Shown here in pieces: positions 54,562 to 63,931 of a stretch of DNA of 64,000 nt. Location: positions 24,503-88,502 of the forward strand of contig CAJWCO010000006.1 in NCBI GenBank assembly GCA_913031145.1, in the 5' to 3' direction. Both the position numbers and the translations under genes were made by a program. The number at the start of each line of letters is the position of its first letter. Position 1 is the stretch's first letter. This stretch comes from an uncultured Cellvibrionales bacterium (GTDB lineage: Bacteria > Pseudomonadota > Gammaproteobacteria > Pseudomonadales > Porticoccaceae). The notes beneath the pieces are model-generated. The model was not told the origin of the DNA, made no database searches, and worked only from the letters and a program-made list of their open reading frames with translations.

Positions 54562-55125
54562 ATGAGACCTAGCTCCTACATCGTTATGGCATGGATACTG
54601 TTGGTGTCGGGTTGTATGCCGACCACACACCAAACTGCAACGAGTACTGACAACAACCGAGTGCCTTCGGGTTGGCTGTGTGAAGCGCATGTGAATGATG
54701 GCAAAAACGGCTGGCAGTGTCAGGTAGCGACTATTGGCCATGTGATGTTAAACGATGCGGACTCTGAAAAAGTCGATGCTTTGTCAATTGACGCGGGCGA
54801 GACTGATGTCGAGCGCGCATTGGGTGGGATCTTGTCTTCGATTGAGGACTTATCGGCATCATCAGCGATGAGTTCGGTGGAGACGTGGACGGCACAGTTG
54901 GGTGCATTTTCGACCCGTGCTGTAGCGGAGGGCGTCCGTGATGACTTTGCCCGTCGCGATATCGTCGTGTGGTTGTATCCAGCCGAGAATGAGTATGCTG
55001 CATTCACGCAGGTTCTATTTGGACGCTACGTCAGTCGCGCGAGCGCTATGGCTGCGGTTGAAGAACTGCGCAAGCAACATCCTGAACTGGAGTACTGGCT
55101 CCGGCGAGTGCCTCTTGCAGACTAA
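54562..55125 (+). CDS. SPOR-domain lipoprotein
   Basis: The product is 187 residues from the ATG at 54562, six bases after GAGAGG. The lipobox is LLVSGC with Cys18 as the acylation site. A linker of about 85 residues precedes a SPOR domain (about 110-187) with WTAQLGAFSTRAVAEGV and WLYPAENEYAAFTQVLFGRY. SPOR domains bind denuded glycan at division sites. The exact function is unknown. The open frame reaches 54508, but that part covers the leader hairpin. Confidence 0.82.
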   Translation: MRPSSYIVMAWILLVSGCMPTTHQTATSTDNNRVPSGWLCEAHVNDGKNGWQCQVATIGHVMLNDADSEKVDALSIDAGETDVERALGGILSSIEDLSASSAMSSVETWTAQLGAFSTRAVAEGVRDDFARRDIVVWLYPAENEYAAFTQVLFGRYVSRASAMAAVEELRKQHPELEYWLRRVPLAD

Positions 55126-55206
55126 AATGCCGATACAAGCGGGTTTTCGGAGCACGCCACAGCGATGCTTCTGAGACATGCTCGTTAAAACTTAAATGTT
55201 TGGGCC

Positions 55207-55240
55207 GCCACAGAGCATGGCACTGCCCAAAGTCTGTGGC
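55207..55240. terminator. Inverted repeat between convergent SPOR and thioesterase genes
   Basis: GCCACAGA (55207-55214) pairs with TCTGTGGC (55233-55240) across an 18-base loop. An overlapping TGGGC/GCCCA pair (55201 and 55225) gives an alternative fold. There is no U-tract. The position between two convergent stops favours a termination role. Confidence 0.4.
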
Positions 55241-55252
55241 GCTATCACTCAG

Positions 55253-55684
55253 TCACTTGATTGGGACAATCGCTAAAATCAGTTTGGCGATACAACTAAG
55301 ATCGCCTGCATCGTTATAGAGTTTCATCTGCCAAACATGCGATCTGCGACCCAAGTGCACAGGACGTGCCGTCCCAGTCACGAGCCCGCTAGATACGGGG
55401 CGCAGGTGCGTGGCGCTAACATCTTGTCCTAGGCAGCGGAAGTGGTCTCGGTCAATAACGTGGGCGCCTGCCGTGCTACCCAGAGTTTCTGCCAATACAA
55501 CATTCGCGCCTCCGTGAACAATTCCATAGGGCTGAAAGGTGCGACAGTCCGCCGGCATCGTTGCGGTGAGGAAATCATCGCCGACTTCATGTATTAAAAT
55601 ACCTAAATGCTCGTCGATTGTGCTGCGGAGCATGATCTGGTTAATATTGTCAATGTCGGGTGTTAGGTGCCAAATAGATGTCAT
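55253..55684 (-). CDS. Hotdog-fold thioesterase, PaaI/EntH type
   Basis: The 143-residue hotdog protein has the active-site region YGIVHGGANVVLAETLGSTA near residues 53-72. The later RPVSSGLVTGTARPVHLGRR is near 94-113. It would hydrolyse acyl-CoA thioesters; the physiological substrate cannot be read from the sequence. Menaquinone-type DHNA-CoA and aryl-CoA hydrolases are the nearest known roles. It lies four bases downstream of ettA on the same strand. Confidence 0.82.
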   Translation of the reverse strand: MTSIWHLTPDIDNINQIMLRSTIDEHLGILIHEVGDDFLTATMPADCRTFQPYGIVHGGANVVLAETLGSTAGAHVIDRDHFRCLGQDVSATHLRPVSSGLVTGTARPVHLGRRSHVWQMKLYNDAGDLSCIAKLILAIVPIK

Positions 55685-55688
55685 GGGT

Positions 55689-57353
55689 TTAGGTCTTTAG
55701 TCGTTTGTGTTTGACCCGCGAGGGTTGCGTGTCCATCCCTTTACGCTCTAAAAAGTCGTCGTGGTAAGCACTGTAACAGCCCTCGTAAAACACGATCTCT
55801 CCATCATCTTCGTAGGCTAGGGTATGCGTTGTGATGCGGTCGAGAAACCAGCGGTCGTGAGAGATTACCATCACGCATCCTGGAAATGATAATAAGGCTT
55901 CTTCGAGCGCGCGTAGTGTTTCGATATCAAGGTCGTTAGAGGGTTCGTCGAGCAACAAGACATTGGCGCCCTGTTTCAGGGTATTGGCTAGGTGCAAGCG
56001 CCCCCGCTCTCCGCCAGAAAGATCACCTACACGCTTTTGTTGGTCGGAGCCTTTAAAGTTAAAGCGACCAGCGTAAGAGCGAGACGACACTTCATAGTTA
56101 CCGATTTTTAAGATGTCATGGCCGCCTGAGATCGCTTCCCAGACGTTTTGCCCGTCATCGAGCATATCGCGGCTTTGTTCGACATACGCAATCTTAACGG
56201 TTTCGCCTAACGTGATGTTGCCGCTGTCGGGCTTTTCAGTGCCCGCAATCATGCGAAATAACGTCGACTTACCTGCACCATTACCCCCGACAATTCCAAC
56301 AACTGACCCCTTAGGGATGGATAAAGAAAGGTCGTCTATCAAGACTTCATCATTGAATCCTTTTGTTACATTCTCGATGACGATGACTTTGTCGCCCAGC
56401 CGTTCCCCCGGCGCAATGTAGATTTCATTTGTTTCGTTGCGGCTTTGAAATTCTTGAGAGTTCAGCTCGTCAAAACGGGCCAAACGCGCCTTGTTTTTGG
56501 CCTGTCGTCCACGCGGATTCTGGCGCACCCATTCGAGTTCTTGTTTGATCGCTCGCTGGCGAGAAATTTCTTGCTTAGACTCGGTTTGGAGGCGTTTTTC
56601 TTTGGCAGATAGCCACGTAGAGTAGTTGCCCTCATAGGGGATACCGTGGCCACGATCTAGCTCTAAAATCCACCCGGCCACATTATCTAAAAAATAGCGA
56701 TCGTGCGTGACCGCCACAACCGTGCCTGAAAACTCTTCCAAAAACTTTTCCAGCCAAAGAACCGACTCGGCATCTAAATGGTTCGTGGGCTCGTCGAGCA
56801 ATAGCATGTCCGGTTTTGATAGCAAAAGACGGCACAATGCGACGCGCCGTTTTTCGCCGCCCGAGAGCGATGTCACATCGGAGTCCCAAGGAGGCAAACG
56901 CAGTGCATCAGCCGCGATATTCAGTGTCGTGTCCAGATTATGGGCATCTGCCGCTTCGATGATTACCTCGAGCGCCTCTTGTTTTTTTGCCAACGCTTCA
57001 AAGTCGGCGTCAGGACTGGCGTAATCGATAAAGACTTGCTCCAGCGCCGCGAGCGCATCGACTGCTTCACGCACCCCATCTTCGACATTACCGCGGACCG
57101 TTTTGTGCGCGTCGAGTTGCGGTTCTTGCGCGAGATATCCTACCTTAATACCTGCCATGGGGCGCGCTTCACCGTGAATGTCGGTGTCGAGTGCCGCCAT
57201 GATTTTCAGTAATGTGGATTTACCAGAACCGTTAAGACCCAGCACGCCGATTTTAGCGCCAGGGAAAAAGGAAAGTGATATATCTTTTAAGATTTGTCGC
57301 TTCGGGGGGACAATTTTACTGACCCGATTCATCGTGTATACGTACTGTGCCAA
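55689..57353 (-). CDS. ettA: ABC-F translation factor EttA
   Basis: The 554-residue product is nearly the E. coli length of 555. It has two ABC domains. Walker A motifs are GLNGSGKST near residue 38 and GGNGAGKST in the second half. Signature and Walker B are LSGGEKRRVALCRLLL with DEPTNHLD, and LSGGERGRLHLANTL with DEPSNDLD. The arm and linker regions of EttA are present. It binds the ribosomal E site and regulates the first elongation step according to ATP level. Confidence 0.95.
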   Translation of the reverse strand: MAQYVYTMNRVSKIVPPKRQILKDISLSFFPGAKIGVLGLNGSGKSTLLKIMAALDTDIHGEARPMAGIKVGYLAQEPQLDAHKTVRGNVEDGVREAVDALAALEQVFIDYASPDADFEALAKKQEALEVIIEAADAHNLDTTLNIAADALRLPPWDSDVTSLSGGEKRRVALCRLLLSKPDMLLLDEPTNHLDAESVLWLEKFLEEFSGTVVAVTHDRYFLDNVAGWILELDRGHGIPYEGNYSTWLSAKEKRLQTESKQEISRQRAIKQELEWVRQNPRGRQAKNKARLARFDELNSQEFQSRNETNEIYIAPGERLGDKVIVIENVTKGFNDEVLIDDLSLSIPKGSVVGIVGGNGAGKSTLFRMIAGTEKPDSGNITLGETVKIAYVEQSRDMLDDGQNVWEAISGGHDILKIGNYEVSSRSYAGRFNFKGSDQQKRVGDLSGGERGRLHLANTLKQGANVLLLDEPSNDLDIETLRALEEALLSFPGCVMVISHDRWFLDRITTHTLAYEDDGEIVFYEGCYSAYHDDFLERKGMDTQPSRVKHKRLKT

Positions 57354-58419
57354 CGTAAAATGCCTTATATTGCGGGATCTTAAGATCCATTAAGAAGTCT
57401 GGTATAGCGTTAAACAGAACTTTTTCTTGAAATTAAGGACAAGCTCTCCCGCGAGTATACCGTCTCATATTTCACTGAGATACCTGTAAATCTCTGGATG
57501 TATAAATAACACTTAATCAACCGCCATCGCGGTACATCAATGATTCAAACCATACCGTTGCGCGTCCCGTTATCAATTAAATCTTTCGCTTAATAGGGTA
57601 ACGCTCTATGCAATTAAGCGATCTCTTGGACAATTTTAGAGTTGATGACAGAGTGAGTTGACGCAGACACACGAGACCCAAATCTACCACACAGATTGAG
57701 GTACCTTGAGACGACCACGCGAATGGATTTTTTGGCACTAGCGCGTTATCAGAATCCACACCTGACGATTGGCGCAACGGCCGTTAATCCAGCGGAAAAA
57801 TAGTCAAGACCCTTGAAATAGAGTCTTAAACAGACACCCTGCAGACGGTCATAAACCAACATGTCCCGTCGAACCTAGTCGGCTACGAAGGTTTTTGTGT
57901 AGCACTTATCGGCAGTCGCATAACGCCAGAAGATACCCATTCGATTAACGCTTAGCATCTTTGCAATACGATACTTTTCGTGGGCATTAAGAAACGTAAT
58001 AAGCGCTTTTTTATCGCGTTAGGCGGACTATTCTAATGACCTAGAACACACACCTAAAATGGGATTCTATTGGTCGACTGATGTATCTCAAAACGATATT
58101 TAACGATCCTTTTTACGAACAGTTTGTTGGCCGGGTAAAGGCACACGGACCCAGATTGAGACCCTATATTCTGATATTTTTGGTGTACTTTGTTACCTGC
58201 ATGACAAACCCTACAGAGACCTAGTGGATTTGACGATGTTGGTGTGAGTTCCGACACGGAACACTCATAGTTACATTCAACGCGAGATTTTGTTTGTATC
58301 TGATTCGTTAAACGTTCAGGCGCGAGCGATTAAACATGGGGCCAAAGTGACTATGACAGGCGTTATCTTCCCAATTTTTTTAAAAACAACTACCCGCGTT
58401 ATGGAATTTTTGGAGTACC
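57354..58419. other. 1.07 kb gene-poor region
   Basis: No ORF of convincing quality was found between ettA and the oxidoreductase gene. Short open frames (57577-57777 minus, 58054-58257 minus, 58081-58224 plus) lack recognisable motifs and clear ribosome-binding sites. A frame at 58246-58460 is open without a good start. No terminal inverted repeats, transposase fragments, tRNA or CRISPR units were seen. It could be degraded sequence or non-coding RNA or regulatory space. Confidence 0.6.
57375..57388. repeat. Perfect 14-base palindrome upstream of ettA
   Basis: GGATCTTAAGATCC is a complete palindrome 22 bases before the ettA start on the minus strand. It may be an operator-like site or chance. 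A promoter was not assigned. Confidence 0.4.
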
Positions 58420-59670
58420 TTATTTTCCAATGTTCTGAGGGCTTTCCTCAATATCGAAGGTGATTCCCGCGTGCCGCTGGAGTCGATCTATCAATGCATC
58501 GCCCATGGCCGTTGCCGGCGTCCAAAATCCACCTGATGTTGTCTGATGAGGGGTCTCTAACAGGCACAGTGCCGACTGCGCAAGCATTTTGGCAGTGCTG
58601 CCATACCCGGGGTCGCGATCTCCGTTGACCCGTGCGCCAAGCCATGCACCCATTTCGTTAGTCCCATACAGGCGCAGGTCAAAGTTGCCACGCAGTTGTG
58701 CTTCAGGACTTGGCCCCTCACCGGGCGATGGCAATACCCAACGGTTTAGGACCGATCTTAGGGGATTAAAATAAAAGCTGATGAGCATTGCGCCAATCCC
58801 CAAAGACATACCAATGGCCGCGAGCCGACCTCGAAGACCATGGCCAGTCAATACTGCTTCATCGTAGGTGAAGTCTTGACCGTAATTTAGGTCTCCGATG
58901 ACGCTGGAGCGCAAAACAACACGTGTATTAATAGCTTCCATCACGAAGGGTGCCATCCACGCATTAAATACCGAATCGTAGCCCGCACCTTTGAGCGAAA
59001 GTTGTGGGACTTTGTAAAGATTGGTTTGCGGACAAAGCTGGTAAGGGTCAAGCATTTGACGACGTAAATCAGGGTCACTCTTAGCGGCTTTAATCGCTTC
59101 AATCACGCTTGCAATGGTGCCGCCAGAGGCGCCGCCGCGGACGGACGAAACACGTAACGAGACGCTAGACAAGTAGCTCTTAAAGCGCTCATGCGCGTGC
59201 GTTTGCAAGAAAAGCACACCGAGGTCAGAGGGTATGGAATCGAAACCGCAACAATTAACCAGGCGGGCGCCGCTCTGTTCTGCGCTCGCCTGATATCGAT
59301 CAATCATGCGCTTGATCCAGTATGCCTCACCCGTAATATCGCAGTAATCGGTGCCTGTTTCTGCGCACGCCGCCACCAGCAGTTCTCCGAAGACAGCGTA
59401 AGGGCCAACGGTGCTTACGATTGCTCGAGTCGATCTGCAAAGTCCTTGTAATGCATCACTGTCGGAACTGTCGGCGACTAGAATCGGCGGCGGCGCTGTT
59501 TGTGTTTCGAGTTCTTTTTGTAAACATTCGAGCTTGTTTTGCGAACGTCCGGCGAGTGCCCATTTAATGTGCGGTGTGCTACTCAAATGCTCGGCAAGAT
59601 AGTGGCATAGAATACGTCCTACGAACCCGGTTGCGCCGTAAATGATAAGATCGTAGGTTCTATTGGGCAT
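58420..59670 (-). CDS. Saccharopine-dehydrogenase-like oxidoreductase (trans-acting enoyl reductase type)
   Basis: The 416-residue protein starts at the ATG at 59670 (MPNRTYDLIIYGATG). A GTG at 59685 is possible but less well placed. The N-terminal Rossmann domain has YGATGFVGRI near residues 10-19 and ALAGRSQNKLECL. VNCCGFDSIPSDLG near 143-156 is typical of the SCCPDH / Rv2953-type group. A hydrophobic segment near 280-300 suggests membrane association. The reaction is not known. Mycobacterial relatives reduce enoyl intermediates in lipid synthesis. Confidence 0.8.
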   Translation of the reverse strand: MPNRTYDLIIYGATGFVGRILCHYLAEHLSSTPHIKWALAGRSQNKLECLQKELETQTAPPPILVADSSDSDALQGLCRSTRAIVSTVGPYAVFGELLVAACAETGTDYCDITGEAYWIKRMIDRYQASAEQSGARLVNCCGFDSIPSDLGVLFLQTHAHERFKSYLSSVSLRVSSVRGGASGGTIASVIEAIKAAKSDPDLRRQMLDPYQLCPQTNLYKVPQLSLKGAGYDSVFNAWMAPFVMEAINTRVVLRSSVIGDLNYGQDFTYDEAVLTGHGLRGRLAAIGMSLGIGAMLISFYFNPLRSVLNRWVLPSPGEGPSPEAQLRGNFDLRLYGTNEMGAWLGARVNGDRDPGYGSTAKMLAQSALCLLETPHQTTSGGFWTPATAMGDALIDRLQRHAGITFDIEESPQNIGK

Positions 59671-60179
59671 AAGCGCTATTTCCACGGAATAATCTGGATA
59701 TAGTAACCTAAGGTGGGGTTATGACGATATCCCGTTTGAGAGCATGCGAACTCATCAAACCATTAAAAGACGATTCAAGGCGCTTCAAGATGTATTGGCG
59801 CCAGAGGGTTGGACGGTCTATTATGCCGACCAGATTGCATTTGACAGCGTCTTGTCGTTTTTAGCGACGTTTTTGATTATCAACGCGGCTGTTCTTAATT
59901 GACGAAATCTTCCGTTGGTGGCCTTGAGTTGGACGGACTTTTTATGGCCTTTTTACAATGAGTCCGTGAGTTCCAGTCCAGAAAATCTCTCGGCCTGAGA
60001 AGAGACACCAAGCGTGGGTTTCTCCGTATAAGTGACGTATTAAAACGCTCATCACATTAGACACAAGTCATTTATGAAGTACGCAACAAGGTACCTCTCA
60101 AAATGGGCCACGAATACCCGTAGCGCTTAATTTTTTGGCGCACTTATGGATTTGAATAAGATCAATTTAAGGACTCAGC
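59671..60179. other. 509-base gene-poor region
   Basis: Apart from one possible 52-codon ORF (listed separately), no gene was found. An imperfect direct repeat of about 22 bases (GTTGGACGG... at 59808 and 59928) and a CTCTC/GAGA hairpin near 59986-60003 were noted. No promoter for the downstream ABC transporter was assigned. Confidence 0.55.
59744..59902 (+). CDS. Possible 52-residue small protein
   Basis: A short ORF starts MRTHQTIKRRFKALQDVLAP. It ends in a hydrophobic stretch (about residues 33-52, SFLATFLIINAAVLN), giving a basic head and a single membrane-like tail. The ribosome-binding site is weak. It could be a small membrane protein or the stump of a lost gene. No family was recognised. 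Confidence 0.3.
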   Translation: MRTHQTIKRRFKALQDVLAPEGWTVYYADQIAFDSVLSFLATFLIINAAVLN

Positions 60180-62024
60180 ATGTTGGATTTTTTTGAACGG
60201 CGGATCGATGCCTTTCCGTCTGAGCCTCCGCTACAACCGCCAAAAGGGTTGTATGCGTTCTGCCGTTTTTACACCCGGGGCTTGGAACCTTGGTTACTGT
60301 TGATGGCCTTTTTGACAGCTCTATTGGCCATTGCAGAGGCATTGCTGTTCGGTATCCTCGGGCAGGTCGTCGATTGGTTGGCATTGCGTGATCCGACGAC
60401 TTTTTTAGCCGAATCGTGGCATACCTTACTCGCCATGAGCGTGTTTATATTGGTAGTGATCCCGCTGCTGGTTTCTGCACATTCAGTGGTTGTGCATCAG
60501 ACGTTAATGGGGGTTTTCCCAATGCGAGTGCGTTGGATGATGCATCGTTATTTGCTGAATCAGAGTTATGCGTACTTTCAAAACGAGTTTAGCGGCCGCA
60601 TTGCCACCAAGGTGATGCAGACTGCATTAGCAGTCCGCGATGTGGTCATGAAGTTCCTCGATGTTCTTTTGTTTATCGTCGTATATTTGGTGACGACGTT
60701 GGTGCTGGTAGCGAGTGCGGATCCACGGCTCTGCGTTCCAATGGTTGTGTGGTTGGTTTTGTATCTGCTAGTGCAGCGAATTTTTGTGCCTAAAATGAAA
60801 CGAATTTCCACGCGTCAAGCGGATGCACGCTCGTTGATGACGGGACGGATTGTAGACAGTTACACGAATATTCTCACTCTGAAGGTCTTTTCTAACGGTG
60901 GGCGCGAATCCGCGTATGTTCGCCAGGGTATGGGCGAGTTTTTAGGTACGGTGCACCCACAGATGCGTTTGGTGACGCAACTCCATGTGCTCGTTTGGGT
61001 ACTCAACGTGTTGCTCGTTTTTTCGACGGGCGCGTTAGGGATCACTCTTTGGATACAGGAGTCGGTGACGCCTGGAGCGATTGCAGTCGTGATGAGTTTG
61101 GCTATTCGATTGACTGGCATGTCCCACTGGATTATGTGGGAAATCAGTAATTTGTTTGAGAATTTGGGCATCGTACAAGACGGTATTAATTCCTTTTCGT
61201 TGCCGCAGTCAGTTGGGGATGCCAAAGATGCGCAACCCTTGGTCGTGCATCGTGGAGCGATTGAGTTTAAGCAGGTTTTTTTCTCGTATAATCCGACCAA
61301 GAGGGAAAACCGGGAGCCCGTATTCGCGGACCTTAACTTACGCATCGAACCGGGTGAGAAGGTTGGAATAGTCGGTCGAAGCGGCGCGGGCAAGTCAACA
61401 CTTGTTAGCTTGCTGATGCGTTTTTACGATTTACAGTCCGGATCAGTCCGGATCGATGACATTCCGGTAGCCGATGTTCAACAAGAGAGTTTACGCAGCG
61501 GTATTGCGCTTGTCTCACAGGATACCTCTCTATTGCATCGGTCTGTGCGAGAAAACATCATGTTTGGCAGGCCCGACGCAACCGACGCGCAGATGTTAAC
61601 TGCAGCGCAGGAAGCACAAGCGCATGATTTCATCCTTGAGTTAGAGGATGTGGCTGGGCGCAAGGGTTATGATGCGCATGTTGGCGAAAGGGGTGTAAAC
61701 CTTTCAGGGGGACAGAGGCAGCGGATTGCCATTGCCCGAGTACTTTTAAAAGATGCGCCGATACTCGTTCTCGATGAAGCGACTTCGGCGCTTGATTCAG
61801 AGGTGGAAGCGTCAATACAGCAAAGCCTCGATCGTCTGATGGCAGGAAAAACAGTGATTGCGATTGCTCATCGATTATCAACGATTGCCGCCATGGATCG
61901 TTTGATCGTGCTCGATCGTGGCACTATTGTCGAGCAAGGCCACCATCGTGAATTATTGGCTAAAAATGGCGAGTATGCGAAGTTATGGCACCACCAGTCG
62001 GGTGGGTTCTTAGGTTGTGATTAG
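60180..62024 (+). CDS. ABC exporter, fused permease and ATPase
   Basis: The 614-residue half-transporter has a six-helix membrane domain (about residues 35-330). The nucleotide-binding domain has Walker A GRSGAGKSTLVSLL near 398, signature LSGGQRQRIAIARVLL near 505, Walker B ILVLDEATSALD near 525 and H-loop IAHRLST near 560. It should act as a homodimer exporting a lipid, drug or peptide; the substrate is unknown. It ends 15 bases before the YheS-type gene, so the two may be cotranscribed. Confidence 0.88.
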   Translation: MLDFFERRIDAFPSEPPLQPPKGLYAFCRFYTRGLEPWLLLMAFLTALLAIAEALLFGILGQVVDWLALRDPTTFLAESWHTLLAMSVFILVVIPLLVSAHSVVVHQTLMGVFPMRVRWMMHRYLLNQSYAYFQNEFSGRIATKVMQTALAVRDVVMKFLDVLLFIVVYLVTTLVLVASADPRLCVPMVVWLVLYLLVQRIFVPKMKRISTRQADARSLMTGRIVDSYTNILTLKVFSNGGRESAYVRQGMGEFLGTVHPQMRLVTQLHVLVWVLNVLLVFSTGALGITLWIQESVTPGAIAVVMSLAIRLTGMSHWIMWEISNLFENLGIVQDGINSFSLPQSVGDAKDAQPLVVHRGAIEFKQVFFSYNPTKRENREPVFADLNLRIEPGEKVGIVGRSGAGKSTLVSLLMRFYDLQSGSVRIDDIPVADVQQESLRSGIALVSQDTSLLHRSVRENIMFGRPDATDAQMLTAAQEAQAHDFILELEDVAGRKGYDAHVGERGVNLSGGQRQRIAIARVLLKDAPILVLDEATSALDSEVEASIQQSLDRLMAGKTVIAIAHRLSTIAAMDRLIVLDRGTIVEQGHHRELLAKNGEYAKLWHHQSGGFLGCD

Positions 62025-62039
62025 GGAGATATTGCACAC

Positions 62040-63917
62040 TTGATTACGCTCCATGAAGTCCAATTGAGGCGGGGAGGCAAACTACTACTCGACGGTGCGC
62101 ATTTATCTGTTCATCCCGAGCAGCATGTTGGGCTCGTTGGCGCTAACGGCTGCGGTAAATCGAGTGTGTTTAAATTGCTGCTCGGTGAGCTGAGCGCGGA
62201 TGCGGGCAACGTGAGCATTCCAGCCGGATGGCGGATTGCACATATGGCGCAAGAAGTGGCGGTGTCAGATCGTAGCTCGCTAGATTTTGTGCTTGATGGA
62301 GACGCACAACTTCGCGAGACTGAGCGCGAAGTTCGCGCGGCTGAAGAAGCTGGTGATCATTTGCGTCATGCGCGTGCGCTCGAAAAAATGGACAGTATTC
62401 GCGGGTTCGACGCCCCTTACCGAGCGGAACAACTCATGCACGGCCTCGGATTTCACCAGCATGCGATGCAAGTGCCGGTGACCGATTTCTCTGGTGGCTG
62501 GCGAATTCGTCTGAATTTAGCGCAGGCCTTGATGAGTCCTTGTGAGTTATTGTTACTTGATGAGCCCACCAACCATTTGGATCTTGATGCGACCCTTTGG
62601 CTTGAACAATGGTTGAGAAATTTTGCCGGTGCTACGCTAATTATTTCTCATGACAGAGACTTTTTAGACAATGTCGTACAACGTATTGCGCACATTGAGC
62701 ATCACACGTGTGAGACGTATACCGGCGGTTACACGAGTTTTGAGCGGGTTCGTGGGGAACGATTGGCATTACAGCAAGCTAACTATGAGAAACAGCAACG
62801 TCAGCGACAAGATGTGGAAGGCTTTGTCGCGCGCTTTCGCTATAAAGCGAGTAAGGCCCGACAAGCGCAAAGTCGCTTAAAAGCGCTAGAGCGGATGCAA
62901 GACAGTGCGCCTGCGCATGTGAGCTCCCCCTTTTTTTTCCGCTTCCCGGAACCGAAACAGGTCCATACGGCACTGCTTCGTCTGCATCAGGCCGACATTG
63001 GGTATGGAAACAGCCCCGTCTTGACTGGCGTAAATTTAGAGATTCAGCCAGGGATACGAATGGGATTGTTGGGAGCTAATGGCGCGGGAAAATCGACATT
63101 AATTAATGGTCTGACGGGCAAGATACCCTTGCTGGATGGCACATTAACCGTGGCGAAAGGTTTGAGTCTGGGGTATTTTTCGCAACATCAACTCGAAGCT
63201 CTTGATCTTGATGCAAGTGCATTGTTGCATCTGCAGCGGTTAACGCCCAAGGTGCCTGAACAGCAGATTCGAAATTTCCTCGGTGGTTTTAACTTTCATG
63301 GCGATGGTGTTCTACAACCTATCAAGTCCTTCTCCGGTGGTGAGAAGGCGCGCATCGCATTGGCTATAATCGTGTGGTTAAAGCCTAATTTATTGTTGTT
63401 GGACGAACCCACTAACCATCTCGATTTAGATATGCGTTATGCACTGACATTGGCTTTACAGCATTACGAGGGCGCGCTATTGGTGATATCGCACGACCGA
63501 CACCTTTTGCGGAATACAGTGGACGAGCTGTATTTAGTCAACAACGGGCAGTTTGGCGCTTTCGATGGCGATTTGTCAGACTATGAGCAGCATATGCGGG
63601 AAATAAATAACCCAACCCGCGAAACGGCAACATCGCCAAATTCTGATAAGCGGGCTTTGCGTCAGCAGTCGGCCGCTCAACGCTCGGCTCGTGCACCTTT
63701 AGCACGTAAAATTCAGGCATTAGAGAAACAGCTGGAGATAACTGACCAAAAACTTCGAGATGTACAATCACGTTTGGCAGAGCCGTCTATTTACACGCCG
63801 CCACAGGCTGATGAGCTTCTTCGATTGGTGCAGGTTGAAGGTCGGTTAAAAAGCGATCAACGTCAAGCCGAGGATACCTGGCTGACTCTACAAGGCGAGC
63901 TTGAGAAAATGGCTTAG
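62040..63917 (+). CDS. yheS: ABC-F family ribosome-associated ATPase, YheS type
   Basis: The 625-residue protein has two ABC domains without membrane segments. Walker A motifs are GANGCGKSSVF near residues 34-44 and GANGAGKSTLI near 345. Signatures are FSGGWRIRLNLAQALM and FSGGEKARIALAII, with DEPTNHLD after each. The C-terminal part (about 535-625) is coiled-coil. The start TTG aligns with the family N-terminus (MITLHEVQLRRGGKLLLD) and follows GGGAG. E. coli YheS is linked to rescue of some nascent-chain stalls. Confidence 0.9.
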   Translation: MITLHEVQLRRGGKLLLDGAHLSVHPEQHVGLVGANGCGKSSVFKLLLGELSADAGNVSIPAGWRIAHMAQEVAVSDRSSLDFVLDGDAQLRETEREVRAAEEAGDHLRHARALEKMDSIRGFDAPYRAEQLMHGLGFHQHAMQVPVTDFSGGWRIRLNLAQALMSPCELLLLDEPTNHLDLDATLWLEQWLRNFAGATLIISHDRDFLDNVVQRIAHIEHHTCETYTGGYTSFERVRGERLALQQANYEKQQRQRQDVEGFVARFRYKASKARQAQSRLKALERMQDSAPAHVSSPFFFRFPEPKQVHTALLRLHQADIGYGNSPVLTGVNLEIQPGIRMGLLGANGAGKSTLINGLTGKIPLLDGTLTVAKGLSLGYFSQHQLEALDLDASALLHLQRLTPKVPEQQIRNFLGGFNFHGDGVLQPIKSFSGGEKARIALAIIVWLKPNLLLLDEPTNHLDLDMRYALTLALQHYEGALLVISHDRHLLRNTVDELYLVNNGQFGAFDGDLSDYEQHMREINNPTRETATSPNSDKRALRQQSAAQRSARAPLARKIQALEKQLEITDQKLRDVQSRLAEPSIYTPPQADELLRLVQVEGRLKSDQRQAEDTWLTLQGELEKMA

Positions 63918-63931
63918 AGTGGCGCGGGGGA

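Noticed and set aside
58081..58224. 47-codon plus-strand ORF (MYLKTIFNDPFYEQFVGRVK)
   Set aside because: It has no ribosome-binding site, no neighbours and no recognisable family, so it is treated as part of the gene-poor region.
57354..58419. Insertion sequence or prophage remnant
   Set aside because: No transposase or integrase motif, terminal inverted repeat, target duplication or phage gene could be found.
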